Positions 35,595 through 44,806 of a stretch of 64,000 nucleotides of DNA are shown one piece after another (the first letter of the stretch is position 1; the number at the start of each line of letters is the position of its first letter). The position numbers were made by a program, and so were the translations under genes. The DNA comes from Rhodanobacteraceae bacterium. GTDB lineage: Bacteria > Pseudomonadota > Gammaproteobacteria > Xanthomonadales > SZUA-5. The notes beneath the pieces were generated by a model. The model did no database searches, was not told where the DNA came from, and saw only the letters and a program-made list of their open reading frames with translations. The stretch is from assembly GCA_024234055.1 (NCBI GenBank), contig JACKOW010000004.1:62001-126000 (forward strand), read 5' to 3'.

Positions 35595-36130
35595 TCAGCG
35601 ACATTTTCCACAACCCAACGCCGGTCGGGACGGTGGATGACATCCTTCGCCCGGAAGCTGACAACCCGCTGATTCAGCGCGGGTTTGCGGTGACTTCAGC
35701 AGACCTGCTGATCAATTGGGCGCGCACCGGATCGATGTGGCCGATGACCTTCGGCCTGGCCTGCTGCGCCGTGGAAATGATGCACGCCGGCGCGGCGCGC
35801 CTCGACCTGGATCGCTTCGGCGTGGTGTTCCGCCCGAGCCCGCGGCAGTCCGACGTCATGATCGTGGCCGGCACGCTGGTCAACAAGATGGCGCCGGCGC
35901 TGCGCAAGGTCTACGACCAGATGCCCGATCCCAAATGGGTCATCTCCATGGGTTCCTGCGCCAACGGCGGCGGCTACTACCATTACTCCTATTCGGTGGT
36001 GCGCGGTTGCGATCGCGTGGTACCGGTCGATATCTACGTCCCAGGCTGCCCGCCCACGGCGGAAGCACTGGTCTACGCAATCTTGCAGCTTCAGGCCAAG
36101 ATTCGTCGCACCAACACCATCGCACGCTAA
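35585..36130 (+). CDS. nuoB: NADH-quinone oxidoreductase subunit B
   Basis: This 181-residue peripheral-arm subunit carries cluster N2, the last electron donor to quinone. The ligands are the adjacent Cys60 and Cys61 in LACCAVEMM, Cys125 in GSCANGGG and Cys155 in VPGCPPTAE. The ATG at 35585 was chosen because MGVVSDIF continues directly into the conserved N-terminus; the seven extra upstream codons are inside nuoA. Confidence 0.97.
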   Translation: MGVVSDIFHNPTPVGTVDDILRPEADNPLIQRGFAVTSADLLINWARTGSMWPMTFGLACCAVEMMHAGAARLDLDRFGVVFRPSPRQSDVMIVAGTLVNKMAPALRKVYDQMPDPKWVISMGSCANGGGYYHYSYSVVRGCDRVVPVDIYVPGCPPTAEALVYAILQLQAKIRRTNTIAR

Positions 36131-36134
36131 GCGC

Positions 36135-36857
36135 ATGACTGACGCTCCCACCTCCCTGCTGGAACAGATCCAGGCCCGATTTGGCGATGCCATCCTCAGT
36201 GCCCGCGAGGCGCTGGGCCAGTACACGATCGAGGTCGCCCTCGATCGGGTGCTTGAGGTCTGCAAGGCGCTACGCGACGAGAAGGCCTTCAAGTTCCAGC
36301 AACTGATCGATCTCTGCGGTGTCGACTACCTGTCCTACGGGCAGGATGAATGGGAAACCGAGTCGGTCACCGACCAGGGCTTCAGTCGCGGCGTGCTGGG
36401 TGAAGGCCCGGGGCGATTCGCCTGGGACAATCGTCCCCGGCCGGAGGGCATTCCCAATCGCTTCGCGGCGGTCGTGCACCTGCTCTCGATCGAAAACAAC
36501 CTGCGATTGCGGGTGCGCTACTTCGCGCCAGACGACGGCTTGCCGGTGGTGCCTTCGGTGACCGAGCTCTGGGGCTCGGCGAATTGGTTCGAGCGCGAAG
36601 CCTTTGATCTCTTCGGCATCGTCTTTGAGGGCCATCCGGACCTGCGCCGCATCCTCACCGACTACGGATTCATCGGCCATCCCTTCCGCAAGGACTTCCC
36701 GCTGATCGGCAATGTCGAGGTCCGCTACGACCCGGACAAGGGCCGTGTGGTGTACGAGCCGGTATCGATCGAGCCCAGAGTCGGTGTGCCTCGTGTGGTG
36801 CGCGAGGATTCACGCTATCTGCAGGCACAGAACGAAGCTGCACAGAAGGCAAACTGA
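36135..36857 (+). CDS. nuoC: NADH-quinone oxidoreductase subunit C
   Basis: This 240-residue peripheral-arm subunit (30-kDa type) shows the signatures FKFQQLIDLCGVDYLSYG (residues 54-71) and WFEREAFDLFGIVFEGHPDL with RRILTDYGFIGHPFRKDFPL. It is separate from NuoD, unlike the fused NuoCD of Escherichia coli. The start is 4 bp after nuoB and the stop 4 bp before nuoD. Confidence 0.97.
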   Translation: MTDAPTSLLEQIQARFGDAILSAREALGQYTIEVALDRVLEVCKALRDEKAFKFQQLIDLCGVDYLSYGQDEWETESVTDQGFSRGVLGEGPGRFAWDNRPRPEGIPNRFAAVVHLLSIENNLRLRVRYFAPDDGLPVVPSVTELWGSANWFEREAFDLFGIVFEGHPDLRRILTDYGFIGHPFRKDFPLIGNVEVRYDPDKGRVVYEPVSIEPRVGVPRVVREDSRYLQAQNEAAQKAN

Positions 36858-36861
36858 AGCC

Positions 36862-38115
36862 ATGGCCGAGATTCGCAACTACACCATGAACTTCGGGCCG
36901 CAGCATCCGGCCGCGCACGGCGTGCTGCGCCTGGTGCTGGAACTCGACGGCGAGAGCGTTGTCCGCGCCGATCCGCATGTGGGACTGCTCCATCGCGGCA
37001 CCGAGAAGCTGGCCGAGTCCAAACCCTACAACCAGTCGATCGGCTACATGGATCGGCTCGATTACATGTCGATGATGTGCAACGAGCATGCCTATGTGCG
37101 TGCCATCGAGCGCCTGCTCGGCATCGAGCCTCCCTTGCGCGCCGAGTACATCCGCACCCTGTTCGACGAGGTCACGCGTCTGCTCAACCACCTGCTGTGG
37201 CTGGGCTCGAACGCTCTCGATCTTGGTGCCATGACGGTGTTCCTGTACGCCTTCCGCGAGCGTGAGGAACTGATGGATTGCTACGAGGCGGTCTCTGGTG
37301 CCCGCATGCATGCGGGTTACTACCGCCCGGGTGGCGTTTACCGCGATCTCCCCGAGCGCATGCCCCAGTACAAGGAAAGCGCCTGGACCAAGGGTGCCGA
37401 CCTCAAGCGTCGCAATGAATGGCGCCAGGGCACCATGCTCGATTACTTCGATGCCTTCTGTGTCGACTTCCTCAAGCGCATCGACGAGTACGAAACCCTG
37501 CTCACCGACAACCGCATCTGGAAGCAGCGCACCGTCAACATCGGCGTGATCCCGCCGGAAATGGCGCTGCGCATGGGCATGAGCGGGCCGATGCTGCGCG
37601 GCTCGGGCATCGCCTGGGATCTGCGCAAGAAGCAGCCCTACGCCGCCTATGATCGAGTCGATTTCGACGTGCCGGTCGGCGTCAACGGTGACTGCTATGA
37701 CCGTTACGTCATCCGCGTGGAAGAGATGCGCCAGTCCACCCGGATCATGCAGCAGTGCGTGAAATGGCTGCGGGAGAATCCCGGCGATGTCATGGTGCGC
37801 AATTACAAGGTGGCCCCGCCTTCGCGCGTCGAGATGAAAGACGACATGGAAGCGCTGATCCACCACTTCAAGCTGTTCACGGAAGGTTATTCGGTGCCCG
37901 CCGGCGAAGTCTATTGCGCCGTTGAAGCCCCGAAAGGCGAATTCGGCGCCTACATCATTGCCGATGGCGCCAACAAACCCTTCAGGGTCAAGTTGCGTGC
38001 GCCCGGTTTCGTGCATCTTTCGTCCATGGACGAAATCGTGCGTGGACACATGTTGCCCGACGTGGTTGCCGTGATCGGCACCATGGATATCGTTTTTGGA
38101 GAGATCGACCGATGA
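36862..38115 (+). CDS. nuoD: NADH-quinone oxidoreductase subunit D
   Basis: This 417-residue (49-kDa type) subunit forms the quinone cavity with NuoB and NuoH. The conserved N-terminal NFGPQHPAAHGVLRLVLELD contains the quinone-site His; HRGTEKLAESKPYNQ and DRLDYMSMMCNEHAY follow. It is related to NiFe-hydrogenase large subunits but lacks their metal-binding Cys pairs. ATG 36862 (MAEIRNYTMNFGPQHP) is the family start; the longer open frame is inside nuoC. The stop overlaps nuoE by 4 bp. Confidence 0.97.
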   Translation: MAEIRNYTMNFGPQHPAAHGVLRLVLELDGESVVRADPHVGLLHRGTEKLAESKPYNQSIGYMDRLDYMSMMCNEHAYVRAIERLLGIEPPLRAEYIRTLFDEVTRLLNHLLWLGSNALDLGAMTVFLYAFREREELMDCYEAVSGARMHAGYYRPGGVYRDLPERMPQYKESAWTKGADLKRRNEWRQGTMLDYFDAFCVDFLKRIDEYETLLTDNRIWKQRTVNIGVIPPEMALRMGMSGPMLRGSGIAWDLRKKQPYAAYDRVDFDVPVGVNGDCYDRYVIRVEEMRQSTRIMQQCVKWLRENPGDVMVRNYKVAPPSRVEMKDDMEALIHHFKLFTEGYSVPAGEVYCAVEAPKGEFGAYIIADGANKPFRVKLRAPGFVHLSSMDEIVRGHMLPDVVAVIGTMDIVFGEIDR

Positions 38116-38639
38116 AGGCCCGCCATCTGCAAGCGGTACCGCGGGCGGTAGACCCGACCGAAGTGCTCAGCGAGGACAGCCGCTCCCAGCTTGATCTGTG
38201 GCTGGCCAAGTACCCGGCTGACCGCCGTCGCAGCGCGGTGCTGGCCGGATTGCGCATCGCCCAGAAACAGAACCAGGGCCACCTCAACGACGATCTGATT
38301 GCCGCCGTGGCCGCGTACCTCGGCATTCCGACCACCCAGGCCTATGAAGTCGCGACCTTCTATTCGCTGTTCCACGTCGGCCCGTGCGGACGCCACAAGG
38401 TCTCGATCTGCACCAATATCTCGTGCTGGCTGAACGGCGCTGACGAACTGGTAAGCCACGTCGAGAAGAAGCTCGGAATCAGCACCGGCGAAAGCACGCC
38501 CGATGGCCGGATCCACCTCATCGAAGAAGAAGAATGTCTGGCCGCCTGCGTGCGCGCACCGATGATGTGGGTGGACGGCGAGTTTCATGAACACCTGACC
38601 CCCGAGAAAGTCGATCTCATTCTGGATGCCTTGAAGTGA
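38112..38639 (+). CDS. nuoE: NADH-quinone oxidoreductase subunit E
   Basis: This 175-residue (24-kDa type) thioredoxin-fold subunit carries 2Fe-2S cluster N1a. Its ligands are Cys100 and Cys105 in SICTNISCWLNG and Cys142 and Cys146 in EECLAACVRAP. The ATG overlaps the nuoD stop by 4 bp, and the stop overlaps nuoF. Confidence 0.96.
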   Translation: MKARHLQAVPRAVDPTEVLSEDSRSQLDLWLAKYPADRRRSAVLAGLRIAQKQNQGHLNDDLIAAVAAYLGIPTTQAYEVATFYSLFHVGPCGRHKVSICTNISCWLNGADELVSHVEKKLGISTGESTPDGRIHLIEEEECLAACVRAPMMWVDGEFHEHLTPEKVDLILDALK

Positions 38640-39970
38640 CGCCGATGGAGCCGATGAATCCACTAGGCCTCGTGCCGCAGGCCCACAACGTCTGTTTCAC
38701 GACGCTGCATTTCGATCAGCCCTGGAGCTACGACGCCTATCTGAAATCCGGTGGCTATCAAGCGCTGCGCAAGATCCTGACCGAAGGCTGGACCCGCGAA
38801 CAGGTCATCGACACGGTCAAGGCTTCGGCCCTGCGCGGCCGCGGCGGCGCCGGCTTCCCGACCGGTCTGAAATGGAGCTTCATGCCGCGCAATGCGCCCG
38901 GCACCAAATACATCCTGTGCAACTCGGACGAATCCGAACCCGGCACCTGCCATGACCGCGACATCCTGCGCTACAACCCGCATGCGGTGATCGAAGGCAT
39001 GATCATCGGGGGCTGGGCCATGGGTGCCACGGCTGGCTACAACTACATGCGCGGCGAGTTCCAGAACGAGCCCTTCGAGCGCTTCGACGCCGCCGTTCGC
39101 GAAGCCTACGAACATGGCTGGCTGGGCAAGAACATCCTGGGCAGCGGCTTCGATTACGATCTGTACGCCTCGCTGGGCGCTGGTGCCTACATCTGTGGAG
39201 AAGAAACGGCGCTGATGGAATCGCTGGAAGGCAAGAAGGGTCAGCCTCGATTCAAGCCGCCCTTCCCCGCCAACTTCGGTCTGTATGGCAAGCCGACCAC
39301 GATCAACAACACCGAGACCTTTGCCTCGGTGCCGGCGATCATCCGCAACGGCGCCGACTGGTTCCTGGGCATCGGCAAGCCGAACAATGGCGGCCCCAAG
39401 ATCTTTTCGGTATCAGGCCATGTACAGAAGCCCGGCAACTATGAAGTGCCGCTGGGTACGCCCTTCCGCGACTTGCTGGAAATGGCCGGCGGATTGCGAC
39501 CGGGCCGCACGCTGAAGGGCGTGATTCCCGGCGGCTCGTCTATGCCGGTGCTGCCCGCCTCGGTGATGATGGACATCACCATGGACTTCGACAGCCTGCA
39601 GAAAGCGGGCTCCGGCCTCGGATCGGGCGCGGTGATCGTCATGGACGACAGCACCTGCATGGTGAAGGCGCTCACGCGGATTGCGCGCTTCTACTATCAC
39701 GAGTCCTGCGGCCAGTGCACGCCTTGTCGCGAAGGCACCGGCTGGATGTACCGTGTACTCAAGCGCATCAGCGAAGGACACGGCACCATCGAGGATCTGC
39801 ACTTGCTCAAGAGTGCTGCCGGCCAGATCGAGGGCCACACCATCTGTGCCTTCGGCGAAGCCGCCGCCTGGCCGGTGCAGGGCATGCTCAAACAGTTCTG
39901 GCCTGAATTCGAGTATTACGTGACGCACAAGCGATCGATCGTTGACGACGGCATGAGGAATGCGGCATGA
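38636..39970 (+). CDS. nuoF: NADH-quinone oxidoreductase subunit F
   Basis: This 444-residue (51-kDa type) subunit binds NADH, FMN and cluster N3. The FMN/NADH loop is RGRGGAGFPTGLKWSF, with GAYICGEETALMESLEGK after it. Cluster N3 ligands are Cys358, Cys361 and Cys364 in ESCGQCTPCREG and Cys404 in HTICAFGEAAAWP. The first in-frame start is a GTG overlapping the nuoE stop; ATGs at 38645 and 38654 are possible alternatives. Confidence 0.96.
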   Translation: MTPMEPMNPLGLVPQAHNVCFTTLHFDQPWSYDAYLKSGGYQALRKILTEGWTREQVIDTVKASALRGRGGAGFPTGLKWSFMPRNAPGTKYILCNSDESEPGTCHDRDILRYNPHAVIEGMIIGGWAMGATAGYNYMRGEFQNEPFERFDAAVREAYEHGWLGKNILGSGFDYDLYASLGAGAYICGEETALMESLEGKKGQPRFKPPFPANFGLYGKPTTINNTETFASVPAIIRNGADWFLGIGKPNNGGPKIFSVSGHVQKPGNYEVPLGTPFRDLLEMAGGLRPGRTLKGVIPGGSSMPVLPASVMMDITMDFDSLQKAGSGLGSGAVIVMDDSTCMVKALTRIARFYYHESCGQCTPCREGTGWMYRVLKRISEGHGTIEDLHLLKSAAGQIEGHTICAFGEAAAWPVQGMLKQFWPEFEYYVTHKRSIVDDGMRNAA

Positions 39971-42363
39971 GCGCGGTGCCTACCGGGCAACAGGCCCCTG
40001 ATCTCGTCAACATCGAAATTGACGGCAAGCCGATGCAGGCACCCAAGGGGGCCATGATCATCCAGGCCGCCGACAAGGCCGGCATCCAGATTCCCCGCTT
40101 CTGCTACCACGAGAAGCTGGCGATCGCGGCCAATTGCCGCATGTGCCTGGTCGATGTCGAGAAAGCCCCCAAACCGATGCCGGCCTGCGCCACACCGGTC
40201 ATGGAGGGCATGAAGGTCTATACCCGCAGCAAGCGGGCGCTGGACTCGCAGCGCAACGTCATGGAATTCCTGCTGGTCAACCATCCGCTGGACTGTCCGA
40301 TCTGCGATCAAGGAGGCGAATGCGAGCTGCAGGACGTGGCCATGGGCTACGGCCGCTCGGTGTCGAGATTCAGTGAGCGCAAGCGTGTGGTCCCGGACGA
40401 AAATCTCGGCCCGCTGGTGGCCACTGACATGACCCGTTGCATCCATTGCACACGCTGCGTGCGCTTCATGGATGACATCGCCGGCACCACCGAACTCGGC
40501 GGCATGTTCCGCGGCGAACACACCGAGATCGGCACTTACATCGGCCGTTCGCTGCGCTCGGAGCTGTCCGGCAACATCATCGATCTGTGTCCGGTGGGCG
40601 CGCTGACCAACAAGGTCTTCCGCTTCCGCGCCCGACCGTGGGAGCTGATCGCGCGCGAGGGCATCGGTTATCACGATGCCCTGGGATCGAATCTCTACCT
40701 GCATCTGCGTCGTGGCGAAGTCATGCGCGCGGTGCCGCGCGACAATGACGCCATCAACGAGAACTGGCTGTCGGATCGTGACCGCTACAGCCACCAGGGC
40801 CTGCAGCACGCCGACCGCTTGAGCACCCCACGGGTCAAGCGCGACGGTGTCTGGGTGGATGTGTCCTGGGAGGAAGGCATCAAGGCCGCCGCCGAAGGCC
40901 TGGCCGGCGCGATCTCGCGCAACGGCGCCGAGCAGTTGGCAGCACTGGTCAGCCCCGGCTACAGCGCCGAAGAATTGTACCTGGCGCAGGCTCTGGTCCG
41001 CGGTCTGGGTTCGGCCAATATCGACCATCGCCTGCAGCAACTGGACTTCAGCGACGATGCCGCCAGACCGGCAGCGCCCGGATTCGGTGCACCGATGTCA
41101 GGCTACAGTCAGCTTGGAGCGCTGCTGCTGGTCGGTGCCCATCCGCGCCACGAAGCGCCCCTGCTCGGTCACCGCATCCGCCACGCCTGGCAGCGCGGTG
41201 CGCAGATTCACGCCATCAACCCACTCGCTTTTGATCACCATTTCGGCATCGACCAACATCTGGTTGGAGATCCGGCACAGCAAGTCGCCGATCTCGCCGC
41301 CGTGGCACAGGCTCTGGCCGAACTGCGCGGCCTCGCCACCGGCGAAGAACTTCGCGACTGGGCCTCGCGTTCCAGCCACAAGGACGCCGCGACTGCCATT
41401 GCCCGCAGCCTCAGCGACAGGACTGACAGCCGCGTGCTGCTGGGTGATCAGGCCGTGCGTCATCCAGCTGCCTCGTTGTTGCGCCGCTTTGCCCGATACA
41501 TCGCCGAGCACAGCTCCAGCAGCTACGACGAAATGCCCTCAGGTGCCAACGCCATGGCCGCCTGGCGGGTGGGTTGCGTGCCTCATCGTGGTCCGGGCGG
41601 AAGCGCCTCGGCCATCGGCCGCTCGGCTCTGGACGTGGTGCGTGCGCCACGCCGGATCTATCTGGTCTACGGTGCCGAACCGGCTGAAGACTTCGCACAA
41701 CCGGCATCCACGGTGGACGCGCTGAAGTCGGCCGAGTTCGTTCTGGCCTTCAGTCCGTTCAACAGCGCTGCGCTGGAAGCGAGCGCAAACGTGCTGCTGC
41801 CCATCGCCCTGCCACCGGAAACCGAGGGCAGCTATGTCAACGTCGATGGCAGCATTCAAAGCATCTCGGCTGCGGCCAAGGCGCCAGGCCAGGCACGCGC
41901 CGGCTGGCGAGTGCTGCGCGCGCTCGGCGAGGCCATGAAAGTCTCCGGATTCGACGCCATCGACTTTGCCGCCGTGCAAGCCCAGGTGCGACCGCTGCTG
42001 AATGAGGCTCCGTTCGAGGCCGGCATCGCCCAGCTGTCGCCGTCCCCGGTGGCCATGGGCGAAGGCCTGATTGTGCAGCGCTACACACCGATCTACCGGG
42101 TTGATGGCGTGGTTCGTCGCGCCGCAGCCTTGCAGGCCACGGTGCTGGCGGGCGACGACAGTCTGGCACTGCACCCGGAGGATGCACTGGCGCTGGGCGT
42201 GGGCCAGTCCAGCCAGGTCGCGATTGGCGGTCAGCGCTACGCCTGTCACGCCAGTGCCGAGGTGCCGCGAGGCGTCTGTCGTGTGCCGTCTGGCTACGCC
42301 TCCACCGCCGCGCTGCCCGCCACCGGGCAGCGCATTCAGATCGAGCAGGTGAGTCATGGATGA
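39967..42363 (+). CDS. nuoG: NADH-quinone oxidoreductase subunit G
   Basis: This 798-residue (75-kDa type) subunit carries several clusters. 2Fe-2S N1b has Cys46, Cys57, Cys60 and Cys74. 4Fe-4S N5 has His106, Cys110, Cys113 and Cys119 (HPLDCPICDQGGEC). 4Fe-4S N4 has Cys158, Cys161, Cys164 and Cys208. The extra N7 motif of enterobacterial NuoG is absent; the position reads EGIGYHDALGSNL. The C-terminal molybdopterin-oxidoreductase-like domain, without cofactor ligands, makes up the remainder and is less conserved. Both ends overlap the neighbouring genes. Confidence 0.95.
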   Translation: MSAVPTGQQAPDLVNIEIDGKPMQAPKGAMIIQAADKAGIQIPRFCYHEKLAIAANCRMCLVDVEKAPKPMPACATPVMEGMKVYTRSKRALDSQRNVMEFLLVNHPLDCPICDQGGECELQDVAMGYGRSVSRFSERKRVVPDENLGPLVATDMTRCIHCTRCVRFMDDIAGTTELGGMFRGEHTEIGTYIGRSLRSELSGNIIDLCPVGALTNKVFRFRARPWELIAREGIGYHDALGSNLYLHLRRGEVMRAVPRDNDAINENWLSDRDRYSHQGLQHADRLSTPRVKRDGVWVDVSWEEGIKAAAEGLAGAISRNGAEQLAALVSPGYSAEELYLAQALVRGLGSANIDHRLQQLDFSDDAARPAAPGFGAPMSGYSQLGALLLVGAHPRHEAPLLGHRIRHAWQRGAQIHAINPLAFDHHFGIDQHLVGDPAQQVADLAAVAQALAELRGLATGEELRDWASRSSHKDAATAIARSLSDRTDSRVLLGDQAVRHPAASLLRRFARYIAEHSSSSYDEMPSGANAMAAWRVGCVPHRGPGGSASAIGRSALDVVRAPRRIYLVYGAEPAEDFAQPASTVDALKSAEFVLAFSPFNSAALEASANVLLPIALPPETEGSYVNVDGSIQSISAAAKAPGQARAGWRVLRALGEAMKVSGFDAIDFAAVQAQVRPLLNEAPFEAGIAQLSPSPVAMGEGLIVQRYTPIYRVDGVVRRAAALQATVLAGDDSLALHPEDALALGVGQSSQVAIGGQRYACHASAEVPRGVCRVPSGYASTAALPATGQRIQIEQVSHG

Positions 42364-43375
42364 TCTGCTGCTGGTACTTTGGGTTCTGTTCAAGATCCTG
42401 CTGATCAGCGTTCCGCTGATCATCGCGGTTGCCTTCTATACGCTGGCCGAACGCAAGGTCATTGGTTTCATGCAGGTGCGTCTCGGTCCGACCGAGATCG
42501 GACCCTTCGCGCTGCTGCAACCCTTTGCCGACACCACCAAGATGCTGTTCAAGGAACTGGTGGTCCCCAGCAATGCCGATCGCACGCTCTACATCCTGGC
42601 GCCACTGCTGACACTGGCACCCGCCTTTGCCGCCTGGGCCGTGGTTTCCTTTGACGAAGGCGTGGCACTGTCGCAGATTGACGCCGGTCTGCTGTATCTG
42701 CTGGCAATGACCTCGCTCGGCGTTTACGGCGTGATCCTGGCCGGCTGGGCTTCCAATTCCAAGTACGCCTTCCTCGGTGCCATGCGTTCGGCGGCCCAGA
42801 TCGTGTCCTATGAGATCGCGATGGGCTTTGCCCTGGTCGGCGTGATCGTGGCCTCGGGCAGCCTCAACATCGAGAAGATCGTGCTCGCCCAGCAGGGCAA
42901 CGCCGGACTGTTCGAATGGTTCTGGCTGCCATTGCTGCCGCTGTTCATCATCTACGTCATTTCCGGTGTCGCCGAAACCAATCGCGCGCCCTTCGACGTC
43001 GCCGAGGGTGAGTCGGAAATCGTGGCCGGATTCCACGTCGAATACTCGGGCGCGGCCTTTGCCGTGTTCTTCCTGGCCGAATACGCCAACATGATCCTGA
43101 TCAGCTTCCTGGCGGCGATCATGTTCCTGGGCGGCTGGTTGTCGCCGTTCCAGGGTTGGGTCGGTGGTCCGCTGGGTGCTCCGAGCTTCGTCTGGCTGTT
43201 CGGCAAAGCCTTCTTCTTCATGTTCTGCTATCTGTGGTTCCGCGCCACCTTCCCGCGCTATCGCTATGACCAGATCATGCGTCTGGGCTGGAAGGTGTTC
43301 ATTCCGATCACCATCGTCTGGATCGTGGTGATCGCCATCCTGATCGTGACCAAGATGGTCGAACGCGGCGTCTGA
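42356..43375 (+). CDS. nuoH: NADH-quinone oxidoreductase subunit H
   Basis: This 339-residue membrane subunit connects the two arms and contributes to the quinone tunnel. It has about eight membrane helices. Conserved cytoplasmic loops are ERKVIGFMQVRLGPTEIGP (near residues 31-49) and the acidic GVAETNRAPFDVAEGESEIV with GFHVEYSG. The start overlaps the nuoG end by 8 bp. Confidence 0.97.
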   Translation: MDDLLLVLWVLFKILLISVPLIIAVAFYTLAERKVIGFMQVRLGPTEIGPFALLQPFADTTKMLFKELVVPSNADRTLYILAPLLTLAPAFAAWAVVSFDEGVALSQIDAGLLYLLAMTSLGVYGVILAGWASNSKYAFLGAMRSAAQIVSYEIAMGFALVGVIVASGSLNIEKIVLAQQGNAGLFEWFWLPLLPLFIIYVISGVAETNRAPFDVAEGESEIVAGFHVEYSGAAFAVFFLAEYANMILISFLAAIMFLGGWLSPFQGWVGGPLGAPSFVWLFGKAFFFMFCYLWFRATFPRYRYDQIMRLGWKVFIPITIVWIVVIAILIVTKMVERGV

Positions 43376-43389
43376 CCGGAGTAAGCACG

Positions 43390-43878
43390 ATGGGCGCAAT
43401 TACGCACTATTTCAAAAGTCTGATGCTGAAGGAGCTGCTGGTCGGTCTGTCACTGACCGGTCGCTACTTCTTCCGCTCCAAGTACACGCTGCGGTACCCG
43501 GAAGAGAAGTTCCCGAAATCCAATCGTTTTCGTGGGCTGCATGCTTTGCGCCGTTATCCCAACGGTGAAGAGCGCTGCATTGCCTGCAAGCTGTGTGAGG
43601 CGGTGTGCCCGGCACTGGCGATCACCATTGATTCCGAGCAGCGCGCCGACGGCAGCCGCCGCACCACGCGTTACGACATCGATCTGTTCAAGTGCATCTT
43701 TTGCGGATTCTGTGAGGAGTCCTGCCCGGTCGACTCGATCGTCGAGACCCATATCCTCGAATACCACTTTGAAACCCGCGGCGAGAACGTCGTGACCAAG
43801 CAGCAGCTGCTCGCCATCGGTGATCGCTTCGAGAAAGAGATTGCCGAGGCGCGGGCGCTGGATGCTCCCTATCGCTGA
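43390..43878 (+). CDS. nuoI: NADH-quinone oxidoreductase subunit I
   Basis: This 162-residue ferredoxin-like subunit carries 4Fe-4S clusters N6a and N6b. The two ligand sets are Cys63, 66, 69, 73 (CIACKLCEAVCPALAI) and Cys102, 105, 108, 112 (CIFCGFCEESCPVDSI). GGAG lies upstream of the ATG, at 43378-43381. Confidence 0.97.
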   Translation: MGAITHYFKSLMLKELLVGLSLTGRYFFRSKYTLRYPEEKFPKSNRFRGLHALRRYPNGEERCIACKLCEAVCPALAITIDSEQRADGSRRTTRYDIDLFKCIFCGFCEESCPVDSIVETHILEYHFETRGENVVTKQQLLAIGDRFEKEIAEARALDAPYR

Positions 43879-43888
43879 AGACGCCCTC

Positions 43889-44503
43889 ATGAGCATCGAG
43901 CTGATCCTGTTTTTTGCGCTCTCCACCCTGCTGGTGCTGGCTGCCGGCGCGGTGATCACCGTGCGCAACCCGGTGCACGCGGTGATGTGCCTGGTGTTGA
44001 CCTTCTTTACCAGCGCCATGCTGTGGATACTGCTGCGCGCGGAATTCCTGGGCATCACCCTGATACTGGTCTATGTCGGCGCCGTGATGGTGCTGTTCCT
44101 GTTCGTGGTGATGATGCTGGACATCAACATCACCCCGCTGCGCGAAGGCTTCACCCGCTATCTGCCGGTGGGCCTGCTGGTGGCCGCCATCATGGCCGCG
44201 CAGATGATCGCAGTACTGGGCACGCGCCACTTCGGCCTCGACCAGTTCGCGGCGCCGGCGGCCATCGTCGAAGGCAGCAATACCGAGGCCCTGGGACGCT
44301 TGCTGTACACCGACTACGTCTATCCATTTGAGATCGCTGCGATCATTTTGCTGGTGGCCATCGTTGCCGCGATCGCGCTGACGCATCGCCGTCGCGAAGG
44401 TCTGAAAACGCAGGATCCGGGCCAGCAAGGTATGGTCACCAAGGCCGACCGTCTGCGCATCGTCAAGATGGCCAGTGAGTCCAGGGAGGGACACGGCGGA
44501 TGA
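43889..44503 (+). CDS. nuoJ: NADH-quinone oxidoreductase subunit J
   Basis: This 204-residue membrane subunit has five helices. The third helix region LGITLILVYVGAVMVLFLFV carries the conserved VYVGAVMVLF pattern with a pi-bulge implicated in coupling. ATG 43889 was chosen because MSIELILFFALSTLLV starts the first helix; the open frame further upstream lies inside nuoI. The stop overlaps nuoK by 4 bp. Confidence 0.96.
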   Translation: MSIELILFFALSTLLVLAAGAVITVRNPVHAVMCLVLTFFTSAMLWILLRAEFLGITLILVYVGAVMVLFLFVVMMLDINITPLREGFTRYLPVGLLVAAIMAAQMIAVLGTRHFGLDQFAAPAAIVEGSNTEALGRLLYTDYVYPFEIAAIILLVAIVAAIALTHRRREGLKTQDPGQQGMVTKADRLRIVKMASESREGHGG

Positions 44504-44805
44504 TTCCATTATCTTACTGGCTGATCCTGGCGGCGATCCTGTTCTGCATCAGCGTCGCCGGCATCTTCATCAACCGCAAGAACATCATCGTGCTGCTGAT
44601 GGCCATCGAGTTGATGCTGCTCAGCGTCAACATGAACTTCATTGCTTTCTCGCGCTATCTGGACGACATGGCAGGACAGGTCTTCGTGTTCTTCATCCTG
44701 ACCGTGGCTGCAGCCGAGGCTGCCATCGGCCTGGCGATTCTGGTGGTGGTGTTCCGTAACCGGCGCACGATCAACGTCGGCGAACTTGATCAGATGCGGG
44801 GCTGA
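44500..44805 (+). CDS. nuoK: NADH-quinone oxidoreductase subunit K
   Basis: This 101-residue membrane subunit (MrpC-like) has three helices. The conserved proton-path glutamates are in LLMAIELMLLSVNMNFIAF and in FILTVAAAEAAIGLAILVV. Confidence 0.97.
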   Translation: MIPLSYWLILAAILFCISVAGIFINRKNIIVLLMAIELMLLSVNMNFIAFSRYLDDMAGQVFVFFILTVAAAEAAIGLAILVVVFRNRRTINVGELDQMRG

Positions 44806-44806
44806 G

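Noticed and set aside
40621..40800. Missing N7 cluster motif in NuoG taken as a defect
   Set aside because: Many NuoG/75-kDa subunits lack N7 naturally and the cluster is not on the main electron path.
41837..43399. 520-codon open frame antisense to nuoG/nuoH
   Set aside because: It is composed of low-complexity His/Asp/Gln codons opposite two well-defined nuo genes.
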